Part shown: in pieces, positions 36,951-49,000 of the stretch
How the letters are laid out: every line of letters begins with the position of its first letter
Position numbering within the stretch: position 1 is the stretch's first letter
Source: Gnetum montanum
Taxonomy: Eukaryota; Streptophyta; Gnetopsida; Gnetales; Gnetaceae
DNA length: 64,000 nt
Assembly: GCA_015680685.1 (NCBI GenBank)
Contig: MNCI01035206.1
Location: forward strand, 370,063-434,062
Reading direction: 5' to 3'
Position numbers and translations under genes: made by a program
Notes under the pieces: model-generated
Told to the model about the DNA's origin: nothing
Databases searched by the model: none
The model's input: the letters and a program-made list of their open reading frames with translations, nothing else

Positions 36951-38270
36951 CCTTTGGATATTTCTAAGGAAAGATCTTTGATGCCCATTCTTGTATCAAC
37001 ATTGCTTAGCCATGCCTTTCCCATGATGATTGGGAAGTCCCCTTTGTAGTTTTCCACCTTGATTATTAGGAAATCAGTAGGATAAGACCATCCATAGATA
37101 GTGGTCACAATGTTTTTTTACCAGTCCCAATGAAATAGTGATGGACTAATTTGCTAATTCTAATCGAACATTGCTCTTCTTGAGAGGACGCAAGTTCCAT
37201 GCAGAATACATCTCATGAAAAATTAGGTTGACATCAGAACCTGAGTCGAGAAGAGCATTGCATGGTTCATTCCCAACAATTTGCAAATAAATAAGAGGAC
37301 TTCCAGGATCTACTAACTTCATGGGAAGGTTTCCATCATAGATCCAGTCAAATACGGTGTGAGTAAGCATCATGGTATGGATCTTAGGCAATGTTTGGTT
37401 TGAAGGGAACTCGAAGAAATTTGATACAGAGGGAGATGGAGGAATAGGGTTGTCCACCGTAGGTGTATTTGATAGCTTAGGCAAATTGCGTGGTCAAAAG
37501 AAAGGTCTTTTCTTTGATCGAGTATCCAAACCACTCAATTGATGAACCACTTATAGATTAATGGCCCTAGAGTGTTACGTTGTTGTGGTTAAGCTAGAAG
37601 TTCACCTTGCATAGGTGGATTAGGTGGTAGCTATGCTGAGGGGGGAGGAAGATTTGTAGGAACAAGAGGAGGATAAGGGTAAGAAGTGGTATCCCTTCTT
37701 GCATGTGGAGAATGAGTTTGATAATAATCAAAAGGATGGTAGTGAGATTGGAAAGAAACGTGACTAGAGGAGCCACGTGGAGACAAGGGTTGCTAGATGT
37801 AATACCCATATGGATCATGTTGTTGGTAAGGGTATTGCTGCCTTGGTGGTGTTGGTGCCCATGACTGTGGTTGCTACCACTATTGATATTGCTCATATGG
37901 TTATGATGGGGTTCCACTTGGATAATACTGTTGTTGCTGATGGAACTGCCTAGAATTGCCTTGAGGATAAGGTAATTTTCTAAGTGTTTACCTTTATGCA
38001 AGTCATGGATTCACCATAGACTCCTGTAAGTGTGACACTATGGGGCAACATCCCTTAGGATGTTCATACTAGTAGATGTCACATCCACCATCATTATCTA
38101 ATTTGCTTCCCGCAACTTCTTCTATTGTAGTAATCTTGCCCTTACCTCTTTGAATGGCATGTTAAGCTTCCTTGCCCCTCCTACACTCACGATTAGTACC
38201 TTGTTCTTTGGATTCTTCAGCAATTTTTAGGATAGCTTGAAATTTTTAGGATGACTTGGAACTTTGAAAT
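36951..38270 (-). pseudogene. E1 protease and gag C-terminal segment
   Basis: The frame 37484-37146 reads CNALLDSGSDVNLIFHEMYS with an intact Asp-Ser-Gly, and before it FPSNQTLPKIHTMMLTHTVF. The gag tail (about 38170-37590) holds the HPKGCCPIVSH knuckle end near 38040-38075 and a Gln/Pro/Tyr-rich stretch. Homology stops near 38250-38270; upstream gag is gone. Confidence 0.82.
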
Positions 38271-38902
38271 TAAAAATCTTAGCGCTAGGTTAACACCACA
38301 TTGATTTGCTAATTATTTATTGCAAATACCTAAATATTTTTGCACACACCAAAGAATATTGTTAGTTACCTTCTTATTACAAATCCAAAAACATTTTTCT
38401 TTTGTTGGGACAACTGGTTAGTTGTCACATGTAAGTTAAAATTTCACAAGCTTTTCAAAGGTTTTATAAATTTTTTTTGGTCTCATTTGAGTATTTCAAG
38501 TATTTATTGGCTTCGTTCTTCCAATGCCTTTAAACACTCCCATGTGTTCCTCAAAGTTTCTATTATTTCCATTTTTCAACCTCAACTTTTTGAACTCGTA
38601 AGCCACATTTTTTTCAGGTTACGTTTCCCAATCCATTTGTAACAGATCTAGACAGACGGAAAAGCAAAATTAAACAACATTTGGAGGCAGCACAGCGTCC
38701 ATGCCTGCTGAAACGCATTCACCTTGGCCACTCTGCGTAAGAAATCGTTGCAGCCGGAGCCAGAACCGCTTCGAATTCCACTTCACGGTGCAACAATCAT
38801 CCACAATGCACCTTTGCAAATCGAGAGCCTGATACCGATTTCACAGAAAAACAGCGAAATTGCGGACTTGTGTGCAAAAACGGCCGCCGAAGATCTGCAG
38901 CA
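38271..38902 (+). promoter_or_regulatory. TPLATE upstream region and 5' UTR
   Basis: Only about 630 bp separate the broken end of E1 from the TPLATE start codon. The first 370 bp are AT-rich; from about 38690 the sequence becomes GC- and CpG-rich and merges with exon 1. TATAAA occurs at about 38466, but its distance from the start makes a role uncertain. An upstream ATG ORF lies at 38701-38832. Confidence 0.5.
38701..38832 (+). other. Upstream ORF in possible TPLATE 5' UTR
   Basis: ATG at 38701 opens 43 codons (MPAETHSPWPLCVRNR...) ending TGA at 38830-38832, 70 bp before the TPLATE start. If the transcript begins upstream of 38701, this could reduce main-ORF translation. No evidence here shows the transcription start or conservation. 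Confidence 0.3.
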
Positions 38903-40051
38903 ATGGACACCGTTTTCGCGCAGATCCAAGACAATCTGCGCTCAAACGACGCGCTGCGGCAGGCGAGCGGTTTGTTACAGGCTCTGCAACTCTCGGCCGG
39001 CGGAAAAGACGTGAGCGTCATCACCAAATCCGCGTGCGACGAGATTATCGCGTCGCCGGCGTCCGCGATCTGCAAAAAGCTCGCGTTCGACCTCGTCCGG
39101 TGCTCGCGGCTCACGGCGGAGCAGTGGGAGACCGTCTGCCGCGGAATCCGCAACGACTTCGATTTTCCGGACCCCGACGTCACGGCCGCCGGCGTCTCCT
39201 TCCTGTCCGCCATTCCCTCGCATTTGCTCGGCAGAATCATCTCCGATTGCAACAAAGAAATCTCGCACTGTCTGATTTCGGATTCGGATAACCTCCGTTA
39301 CGCCATCACAGAAACCCTAGGTTGCGTCCTGGCGCGCGACGATGTTGTGACGCTGTGCGAGAATAACGTGAACGTGTTGGAGAGAGTGAGCCAGTGGTGG
39401 AACCAGATCGGGAACAACATGCTTCACTCCTCGGACGCCGTTTGCAAGGTTGCGTTCGAGGCCGTAGGGCGCCTTTTCCAGGAATTCAGCACGAAGCGCA
39501 TGAGCCGCCTCGCCGGCGACAAACTGGTGCCGTCGGAGAATTCGCTGGCGATCAGATCAAACTGGATCGTGGCCATGGCCAATCTCGTGTGGTCGAAGCG
39601 GAACGTTCTCATCGCGCGCTCGCGCGTGCTGCCGCTGGAGAGCTTCCGCGCGACCGTGTATCCGCTCGTGTACGCGGCCAAGATTGTGGCGTCGGATGTC
39701 ATTCAGGATCTGACGAAACTCTCCGCGAGCAGTAAGACCAGCAGCGGGAGCGGAACTAATTCCTCGCCTAGGGCTCCGTCGGAATTTGACGGTGCGGAGA
39801 AGATTGTAGGGGTTTCGGATGTCGTTTCGCATTTGGCGAATTTTCTGTCGGCGGTTGATCCGGCGTTGGTGTTCGAGGTGGCGATTAATCTGCTGTCGCT
39901 CGCGGATGTGCCTGGCGGAAAGCCTGAGTGGGCTATGGGGTCCGTTACCGCTCTTCTGAACCTTTGGGACCGCCTGGAGTTCTCGGCTGCCCGTGAAAGC
40001 ATCGTCCGCGCTGTGGCCACGAATTTGCAGTTGTTGGATATCAGCACACAG
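38903..40051 (+). CDS. TPLATE: TPLATE exon 1
   Basis: 383 codons, phase 0, donor CAG|GTAAGT. It encodes most of the solenoid trunk, including FPDPDVTAAGVSFLSAIP, SITETLGC-like AITETLGCVLARDDVVTLCE and RLFQEFSTKRMSRLAGDKLV. It is strongly GC- and CpG-rich, unlike the other exons. Confidence 0.96.
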
Positions 40052-43000
40052 GTAAGTGTGATTAGATTACTTTCATCGTAAGACTGTTTTTCATTTATGA
40101 TGCTGATGGAGCACTATGAAGTTAAAACAACCGTAAGGTATTCAAATGCAAGAGTATCACAGCATTTGATGGCATTTTAGAAATTCAATTGAAAGTGTTC
40201 GGGCAAAGCATCCAAGGTAATGAGCAAGTGGTAGCTGAGGATTCTTTAAGTAGACAAATTCATTGTTAAAACTGAAACTGAAGCTGAAAGTTTATTACGG
40301 TGGCAGGCCTTTTGGATCCTTGGACGGCGGAAATGTACATGTTATGAGTTTTGAAAACAGTATTAAGAAAGTTACTAAGTGTTCTTATTAAGAATTGAAA
40401 TAAATCAACCAAATTTGTAATTGTAATGTACTCAAATGCAAGATGTTGTAAGACAATGTGATATTCTTATCATCATCTTCTTAGCCTTGTCTCAATAAAA
40501 TGGGATTAGCTACATGAGTTCTTTTTTATCATTTACCTCTTTGAAGAGCTGGACCCTTTTGCTATTTGCAGTTTCTTCAAATAATCTTCAATCATTTTTT
40601 CCACATTTTTTTAGCCTTTTTTTGGTGGCTTTCTTGGAATAATGATTTAGCAATCTTTTCTAATAGGCTCATTATTTGATCTTCTTTACACATGCTCAAA
40701 CTATGGAAGATGTCATTCTTGTAGCTTATCTGAAATAGAAGCCACTTTAGGCGTTTCTCTAATGTCTGTATTGTGCAATTTTTCTCTCTTTTTAACATTT
40801 AACATTCATCTAAGCATGTTCATCATATGAGCTTCTTTGCACATGCCCAAATGATTTAAGATGCCATTCTTGCATCTTATCTAAAATAGGAGCCACTTTA
40901 AGCCTTCCTCTAATGTTTGTACTGTGTAATTTATCTCTTCTTGTAACATTCAACATCTAAGTATTTGCATTTTTGCTATACTGATTTGTTGTTTATGCCT
41001 GTTTTGTACAACCCAATATTTAACACCATATAAAAGTGCAAACCTAATCACTGTCTTGTAAAATTTTCCTTTTACCTTTATTGGGATTCTTTTATTGCAT
41101 AAAGCTCTACTAGCTTGTCTGCATTTCAACTATTTTTCCTTAATCCCTTTTCTTACATCTTTGTTAATTTCACCATTTGATTGGAGCATTGATCCTAGGT
41201 AGTAGAATTGTTTGCAGCGAGAGACATGTTGGCTTTGAATTTTTACTTATATTTTCCTAGTGTTTATGATTTTATTGAAATTGCATTCCATTTGTTTTTT
41301 CTTACTTCTGCTAATTTTTATTCCTTTTGATTTTAGAGCAAGTCTTCACTTTTCCATTTTAGAAGCAATATTTTCTTGAGCTGTATCTTGGGACCATCAT
41401 TTGCAAGGATGGTGATGAGCGGCGAGGTACCCCTATGCCCCCCTATGCCCAGCCATATAAATTACAAGTGTTCACACATGATCTGATCAAATTCCATGGA
41501 TGAGATTAGCTGTGGCATCTAGATCGCTATGCCTTGATCGCTGTTTGCTGTCTTTCCACTTGGACTAATGATAGCTTTGTCATGTATGGTTTAGTCCAGA
41601 GTGAGGCATATGATTTTTATTATTTTATATTTTATTGTTCTACGATTAACGATAGGTTGAAACTCAATTTATAATCAATTCAACTAATCTAATTGCTAAT
41701 TAATAATCAACTACCCTAACATAAGTATCTGATCCCACTTCCCATGCACATTTTGAACACATATGATGCTGCTGGGTTACCAGACGTTAAGTGTTGCTGG
41801 GATTACCAAGAGTCATATGCATGCTCGAAGCGATTGTACGTATGTGCTTAATTAATTAACATGCATGAAAATGTAAATATTAACCAAGTACATGAAAAGT
41901 AAAATGCATGGAAAGTAAATCTAATCCAAGTCAAAGTGCTGCAATGAATAAGAATTAATCTCAATCTTATTGCCATTCATGGAATATGTCCAAGTACATT
42001 GCTAGTTGAATAAGACTTTGTACAATTGACTCAAATCCACTCTGTGGGCACTCACTAACTATTCTCTAAGATTACGGGATAAAACTACAAGAGTTTAGCT
42101 ACTCTATTGATAAAACCATGAAAAACTAATGCAAAATTATCTCCAAATTGTGCGCTCAAGTGCTATATTTATAGGTTGGCCCATACCCTCTGATATCGAA
42201 TATTTGACATCGTGTCCTAGGCTCCGACATCAGGTACTCGATGTCGAGGCTCCGATATCGGGGCCTTGTTATTGGAGCTAACCAAAAAGTTGACTTTTTA
42301 TCAGATAACCTAGCCAACTGATGATTCATCAGATGGTAAGGCACTTGTTTCTTAAGTCATAATGCCTAGGTTTGAGCTTGGGTGCAACCACTTAAAAGAT
42401 GTTAGGCTTTTACTTCTCCATTGACCTTTTGAGTTCTCCACCTTGGAGGATGAGCATTGAACCTTTGGGTGATGTTCATTTTTTATTTTTCTTGAGCGGT
42501 ATATACCAATACAATATTTTCTGCGAATAGCACACACCAAGGGATTTTATCCTATATTTTCTTTGTTAATTCATCCATAACAATATCAAATTGGTAAGGA
42601 CTTGCCTTAATAGACCCTAAAAAGAATCCAATTCCACACTCTTCAAAGCCAAATTAGGTTAGAAACAAGAACACAATGAGATAGATAAATTCTCTCTCTA
42701 TTAATCAATTCTCAAATAGAAAAATATATTATCAATGAGGAGCAAAGCTCAACTCAGCTCTTCCAAGGATCTTCGAGGCCATCCATGTCCCTTCTCAATC
42801 CCTCAAACTTGCTCACAATTGGAGCACACCAAGTCAAGATAAGACAATACTCATAGGAGACTCTTCACCTTCCCTTTTGACTACTCTCTTCCTCAAGTGC
42901 TCTCAATCTTGCCTCTTACATTACCTCAAGCTATCTTGTCCCTAGCGCAAACTCTCTTGCCTTTGCTTTAGATTTTAGGCATCCTTTATAGCTGCTAGAG

Positions 43001-46000
43001 TGACCCTTGGCCTTCCTCGACTGTTGATCTTTCATTTAAAAATTGTTATGATTTCGAAAAATCACTTTTTATTAGATTGCAAGTGATTGTGGCTTGCATT
43101 TCCTAGCCTGCAACTAGACTATGGCTTGTAACTTGCTCGCATTGGTAAAACCTAGAATATTTCTTCTCTGCTTCTTTATCAACTGCAATGAACTATAGTC
43201 CACAACCTTGAAGTGAAACCTCATTGCAACTTGCGGTGGACCACAACTTGTTGGCCGGCACAAGAAACATGAAATTCTTCATTCTTCTCCATATTGCGGT
43301 TTGCAATAGCCCGTAACTCCTCACTCCTCATTGCAATTGATTGTGATTTGTAGTCTCATCACAATTGCCTGCCTAGAGTTGAAAACGCATACAAACAACT
43401 TTGAAGCAAGTTCAAAACACAGATACTCACTCCTAAGACTCCTAGGGCACATTGAGGATAAGAAATACATAAAGAAGGCAAGGTGATACCCTCATCACAA
43501 ATAAGTATGGGCTAAGTATTGAACCTTGATGTAGATATACTTTGATTGGAAAATTGAATGTGATTCCGTAATTGTTCTAGTTCTAGTAGTAGCACACCAA
43601 TAAAACTACTAAATAAAAGATACATAAAGTGTAACCTATGCTTGAGCATAACCTGCTGGGATTCAACCTTTTTTTTTTTTTTTAAAATGATGCATGTCCT
43701 AATCCTTAACCAACAAGCTACACCTAACCTTACATGTATTCATACAAAACATATACATTCCATGCAATGTTTTGTTGCAGCATTTTTACCATCATTATTA
43801 TCTTAGCCTTGTCCTAATAAAATGGGTTAGGTACATGAGTTCTCTTTTGCCATTTGCCTTTATGAAGAGCTAGATCTTTGATGTTTTTTTTGATCTTCCA
43901 CCTACAACAATGATGCAATGTTCTAGGTTGCTGTTTGAAATTTCTGCATTGCATGTCATTTTCTGGAGGATGCACTAGCAATTCTTGCTCATTTTCCATA
44001 GCAACTGGGCCTTTTGACTGTTGCACATTTCATTGGTGGATGTCCTAGCATTTGTAATTTTTTTTTGGGGCAGGGGGTTGGAATTTATTCATGTGAATTG
44101 ACATAGTTTTACAGCTGGCTGCCAACCTGATGCTAACTGTTGTCCTTTCTCCTCTGGGCTTGGGAATGGCATTGGTGGAGTTTAAACAAGTATAAAACTA
44201 ATGTGAGTGCCTAGGATTTGACATGAACTGTTTTTTTAAAATCCATAACTCAGTGCTGCCACCTGGAATTGAACTTGTGACCTGGGGTTATGAAGTCAAG
44301 ACTCTTACCATTAAGCTAACACTTCATTGTTGCAAAATGTTATAAACCATTAATGTAATTGAGAGTTTTATGTCATACACGTAACACCTAGGCAAAATGC
44401 TTTATTATTTTTAACTGTTTCTCTTTACCAAGATAATTTTCTGTTATGGCCTTTGACGTGTCAGAATTTTCTGGTTATTTTAAACATTAGAGCTACAACT
44501 GAAGTTGGTTAACATACTTTCATATTAATTAGTAAATTTTTGCATAGGATTATTATGTTTGAGAATAAGAGGGATGAATAATTTAATTTAGTATGCTACT
44601 GATTAGCTTGAACACCTGATCAGCAGGATAAAAATGGCATATAGTTTACATAAGTGGGGATTTGAGCTGTCATAAGCTACCTTTAAAAAAATGAAATGAA
44701 AAATGCTATGGCTGACTTTCACAGTAACCAGTCTGCTTCAGTATAGGATTATTGTTCTCAGAATATGATAGACCGATTATGATTTTATTTCAATTCACTT
44801 ACTACGTAGTGTTACAAAACGCTGGTTGGGCACACCAGAAACTGGTTAATCAATGAATTAAAAATTATTTTTAAGTTCATGTCATTGGATATTTGTATGG
44901 GATATTCAGGTATCCTAGAGAACTTATTGCACATTTTAATTCTTAATTTATCTTAGGCCTTTATTTATGCACTAGTTTTTTTTACTTAGGATAGGATTTG
45001 ATTTATTTGTTAAATCCATTTTCATTTTAGAAATTTGGGTTATTCTTCTCATAGAAATCATATTTCATTACTTCTGCAGGTTTCATTGTTTAAGAGATTG
45101 CTGTTAATGGTGAGGAATTTGAGAGCTGAATCAGATAGAATGCATGCACTGGCTTGCATCTGTCGGACAGCTCTTTGTGCTGATCTCTTTGCCAAGGAAA
45201 GTGTTCGCAGAGGACAGAAGCCCTTACCTGGCACAGAAATCACCTCACTTTTTGAAGACCCGAGGATCAAGGAGGATTTGAATAGTATAAAAAGTAACAG
45301 TTTGTTTCGGGAAGAGTTGGTTGCATGTCTTGTAGAAAGTTGTTTTCAGTTGTCTCTTCCTCTTCCAACACAGAAGAATTCTGGCACAGAAAGCAGGGTA
45401 ATAGGAGCATTAGCTTATGGTACAGGATATGGGGCAATGAACTGGACTGAATCGGCATTAGAAGTTGTAGAGGTTTGCAGGCCTTGTGTGCAATGGGATT
45501 GTGAAGGACGGACTTATGCAATAGACTGCTACTTAAAGTTGCTTGTGAGATTGTGCCATATCTATGATACTAGAGGAGGTGTGAAAAAAGTGAAGGATGG
45601 TGCTTCACAAGATCAGATATTGAATGAAACAAGGTTATACGAGTTACAAAAGCAGTTGATTAATGATTTAACAGAGGTAATTTATTTGATTTCTTTTTTT
45701 TTTTTAAAACTTGGCAAGATTATATTTCCTGAAATTTGCATTATTTTGTTAACATAGATAATCTTACCAAGTTCTTTAAGAAAAAATTGTTCAGAACCTG
45801 CTTTGAACAAATATGAAAACATATATATATATATATATATAGAACTTGTGCATGCATTTTAAAGAAATTCACTGTTTACCAGTGCCGAATGGAACAACTT
45901 TTTGTTTTTCAATCTGAATGCATGAAGTAGGGGCTGCTTTTGTTTTCATGAATGCATGATTCTACATTCTTATCAAAAGAAGCCAGAATTTTAAGCTTTG

Positions 46001-49000
46001 AAGAAATTTATCAAGTAAACGAAAAGTTCCCAAAAAAATCAAAACAAAGCAAAACAGAAGAGTGATTAGTGTGAATGCACTGCAATGTCAAGATACATGT
46101 AAATTTTTGTTAATGAGGTGGTTACATAATTGGTAATTTCGATTTTTGGTCAACCAAGCAGGTGTAAGTTAGAACTACAAGTGAGAGGCAGTTACACCTA
46201 TGTTAAAATTAACTGTCTGTATGCATTGCAAGGGAGGGCTGGGTGATAGATTTCAATATGGAGCTTCCAATGCAGGAAGAAACGATATTTACATTATGAT
46301 GATTTGTCTGAAATAAGGCAACATTTTCTTCTAATTTAGGTTCTTTCCCTTTGTGTTGTCTTTGTGATCTCCTTTCTGGATACATTTAGGGCATGTTTGG
46401 TTGCCTGATTTGCTGGGCGCTGCATCTGCAGATTTTACTTGTATTTAAAAAATTGTTTGGTTCTGTGTAGGTTTTTTATGGATGAATCTTTGGATTCTTG
46501 TTGGGCCCACCAAATAAACCTATTTCTATTGTTTTTTTTTTTAACTTTTTGATTCTCTCCAGATTACATCTCTAGAGGTGAAATTTGTTCAGATTCATGA
46601 ATCTGTACACTCAACATTTACACAGACTAAATGTCCACATATGCAACTATCCAAACATATCCTTATGCTAGTCAACTGTCTGAGATGCTTCTAAGGTTTC
46701 CAACCATTATGCACCAATTTATGTCTTCATGGTCTCCCATTTAATAACACTTATATTTATATGGGAAGCTAAATGTTTAAAATAGAAATTTTTAAGATTG
46801 TCGTGCTCCATGAACTTCTTATTTTCAAGCTTGCCTTTCATGTTGCATTTTCTCTTTATTGTCTTGGTGGAGAAATTAGTGGACTAGGAAGTGTGCTCTT
46901 TTTTCTCTTTGTTTTTCTAATATTTTGATGAGGACATCACCTCAGCCCCGATGTCCTCTTCCTCATGTGTGCATGTCAAGTGTTTGAGAGTGGTTTGAGT
47001 TGATGTTGGTGTCAAGGAAGGTCGGAGGATCAAGTGTTGAATGCTGCTTGATGGTCAGTGTGGCTTGCTGTTGAGACGTTGTGGGAGCTGGGGACATCTT
47101 GGAAGCCGTGAGATGTCTTGGCAGCAGAGGTGAGACGCTTGGACACCTGTGGGACATTTTGCTTTAGGACTCAAGCTTCACTGGTGAGACGTCTTGCCAG
47201 TCATATGGTGAACTTCAGATGTGTTGTCTTGCTTCATTTGGGACGTCTTGAGAACTGAAATTCAGGTGCCAAGGGAAGCCGAATGGTCATCAAAAAGCTA
47301 CAAACGGAGAGTGAGGGTGTAGCCTTGAGGGAACCAGAGAAAGAAGAAAAGAGAAGAGAGGAGAGGGGGAGTGAAGAGAGACCAAGAGAGTGCCTTGTTT
47401 TTCCTTTGTGGGAGACTCTCACAGTGAGTCTTGTGGGTGTGTGGAATTTTGGAGTTGATGTGTGTCTCCAGGTCCTTGGGATTGTGAATTGAGCTTTTCT
47501 ACTCCTTTGTTGCTGCATTGTTTATCATTAATTCAATATAATTAAGGGGAAATTACTCTATTTCTTCTTGTTCTTGCTTTCTCCAAGTCAATTCAGCTTG
47601 GAAGTGTTGTGGAATTCTGAACATGGGGCTTGTTGAGGCAAGCTCCCCATCATATTTTCCATTCAAGAAAGCAACCGGTGTATACAGTAGTACACTTTGA
47701 TTATTGCAGATTTTTTTTTTCATTCTTGTTTTTCTCTTGACGTTTTGTGCGTCATGGTGTTCACCAGAACATCAAGTGACATTTTCAGGTTTTGTTGCAG
47801 TTGAACTATTCAATATGAAATTCATTTGAACTGAACTATTGCATTTCAAGCAAAGTTTTTTTTTACTATGATTGAGTGTCCTGTATATAAATTGCATTGA
47901 TTAGAGAAGGCTAATTATCTATACTGAAAGTCCTTAACACTTATCAATACAAATTACTAACTTTTCTATTTGAATTTTTGGTTGATTTGTAATTTATTGC
48001 TGTATTATTATGTATGTTTGTTTGACAGAAATATTGCAATTTGCACGTGTTCATTATATGTTTGTGAATGACTAGAGCATCAAGGCTTCCGTTTTCCCCC
48101 CAAGTCGGTTAGAAGCTTGAGCATATCCAATAGTTGTATGCAATTCATCTCTGTTAATGTTATTTTACTGTTTAATTGCTCTGTTTGTTCTATCGTACGT
48201 GTGATTTGTTAATGGTCCTATATTTTGAGTATCCTCGGAGTCATTTATGTTTTATGGCCACATGATGCCAGGTTAATACAGCAAGAATACATTGTAGGCT
48301 GATTTGGGCGTTAGCTGAGCATTTTGATCTAGAGAATCTTGATCCATTGCTAGCAGATGATCCTGAGGACCCATTGACCATTATCATCGCAAATATGCAT
48401 AAAATTCTGTTCAATCTGGATTCAGACCCGAATACAACACATAGGCTTCAAGATGTCCAAGTTGTTATACTTTGTGCTCGCCATTTAGGTTCACGACTTC
48501 CGAGAGCAGCGCATCTCCTTATCAAAGAACTGGAAGACTTCAGAAACAGCAATTTGGCAGATTCAGTTAACAAACACCAATGTCGTCTTATACTGCAGGC
48601 ATTGAAGTACATCACAGCTCATCCAGAAGAAAGGTATGTGTGGTTCTTAGGGTCATTTGCTGTTTCAAATATTGTTTTATGTTGATTGTGTATGGCTTTT
48701 GACGTGGAAATTTCAACATGCTTAATGGCAAAAATATGTGAAAATTGTATAAATATTTTCAAATTTTCAAATAAAAAATTACGATTCTAATAGAAAATTG
48801 CACGGGTCTGTTAAAAAAAGCTCAGGTACAGCTTTGAAAACAATGCGCATAGGTGATTGAGCCAAAAATGTTTTAATCAGTTTGAAATTTTTTAAAAATA
48901 AAAATATTTTCATAATTTTTCTAAAACATGTTACCTGTTCGTAAATTATGGAGTCCTGTATCTATAGAGTTGGTAGTCTTTTCACGAAATGCCATGACAC

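Larger units (their letters stand above)
14904..38270 (-). mobile_element. E1: Athila-like element, split twice, 5' half missing
   Basis: E1 consists of 14904-20513, 30382-30809 and 36946 to about 38270. In minus-strand order: gag C-terminus and protease (38270-36946), linker (30809-30382), RT, RNase H, integrase (20513-17716), non-coding region, 3' LTR (15701-14904). E2 sits in the linker just before RT and is flanked by ATCAG/ACCAG. E3 sits after protease and is flanked by CATTT on both sides. Skipping both inserts and one target copy restores collinearity with E2's own gag-pol. The gag N-terminus and 5' LTR are absent; the break near 38270 lies about 630 bp from the TPLATE start codon. Confidence 0.85.
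40458..42626 (-). mobile_element. Decayed LINE in TPLATE intron 1
   Basis: Minus-strand reading gives plant LINE reverse transcriptase pieces: SPYQFDIVMDELTKKI and IPWCVLFAENIVLV (about 42590-42500, the FADDIVL block with DD changed to EN), then LKSKGIKISRSKKKQMECNF (about 41335-41270), then KRIPIKVKGKFYKTVIRFAL and LYGVKYWVV (about 41090-40990). The end GTCTCAATAAAATGGGATTAG with a nearby ATG-rich tail (about 40458-40510) is the common 3' end of this plant LINE type. The copy is truncated and interrupted by a SINE-like segment that itself holds an LTR. Confidence 0.72.
40052..45079 (+). other. TPLATE intron 1 (5,028 bp)
   Basis: GT-AG intron, phase 0. It has grown by insertions: a LINE (40458-42626), a SINE-like piece, a solo LTR (41413-42331), a second LINE 3' end (43787-44045) and a tRNA-derived SINE (44060-44325). 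No reading frame that could disturb splicing is evident. Confidence 0.9.
45677..48271 (+). other. TPLATE intron 2 (2,595 bp)
   Basis: GT-AG, phase 0. It contains an (AT)n microsatellite, a MITE (46389-46662) and a possible solo LTR (46926-47774). The remainder is T-rich with nothing recognised. Confidence 0.9.

Noticed and set aside
38724-39014. 96-residue plus-strand ORF overlapping the TPLATE start
   Set aside because: It has no ATG at its start (begins TTG), overlaps TPLATE out of frame and resembles nothing recognised.
38797-39832. Several 90-150-residue minus-strand or alternate-frame ORFs over TPLATE exon 1
   Set aside because: They are shadows of a GC-rich exon; the plus-strand frame is the conserved one.
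44252-44323. Functional tRNA-Met gene on the minus strand
   Set aside because: A and B boxes and a CAT anticodon position are visible, but the T stem and acceptor do not pair; it is better explained as a SINE head.
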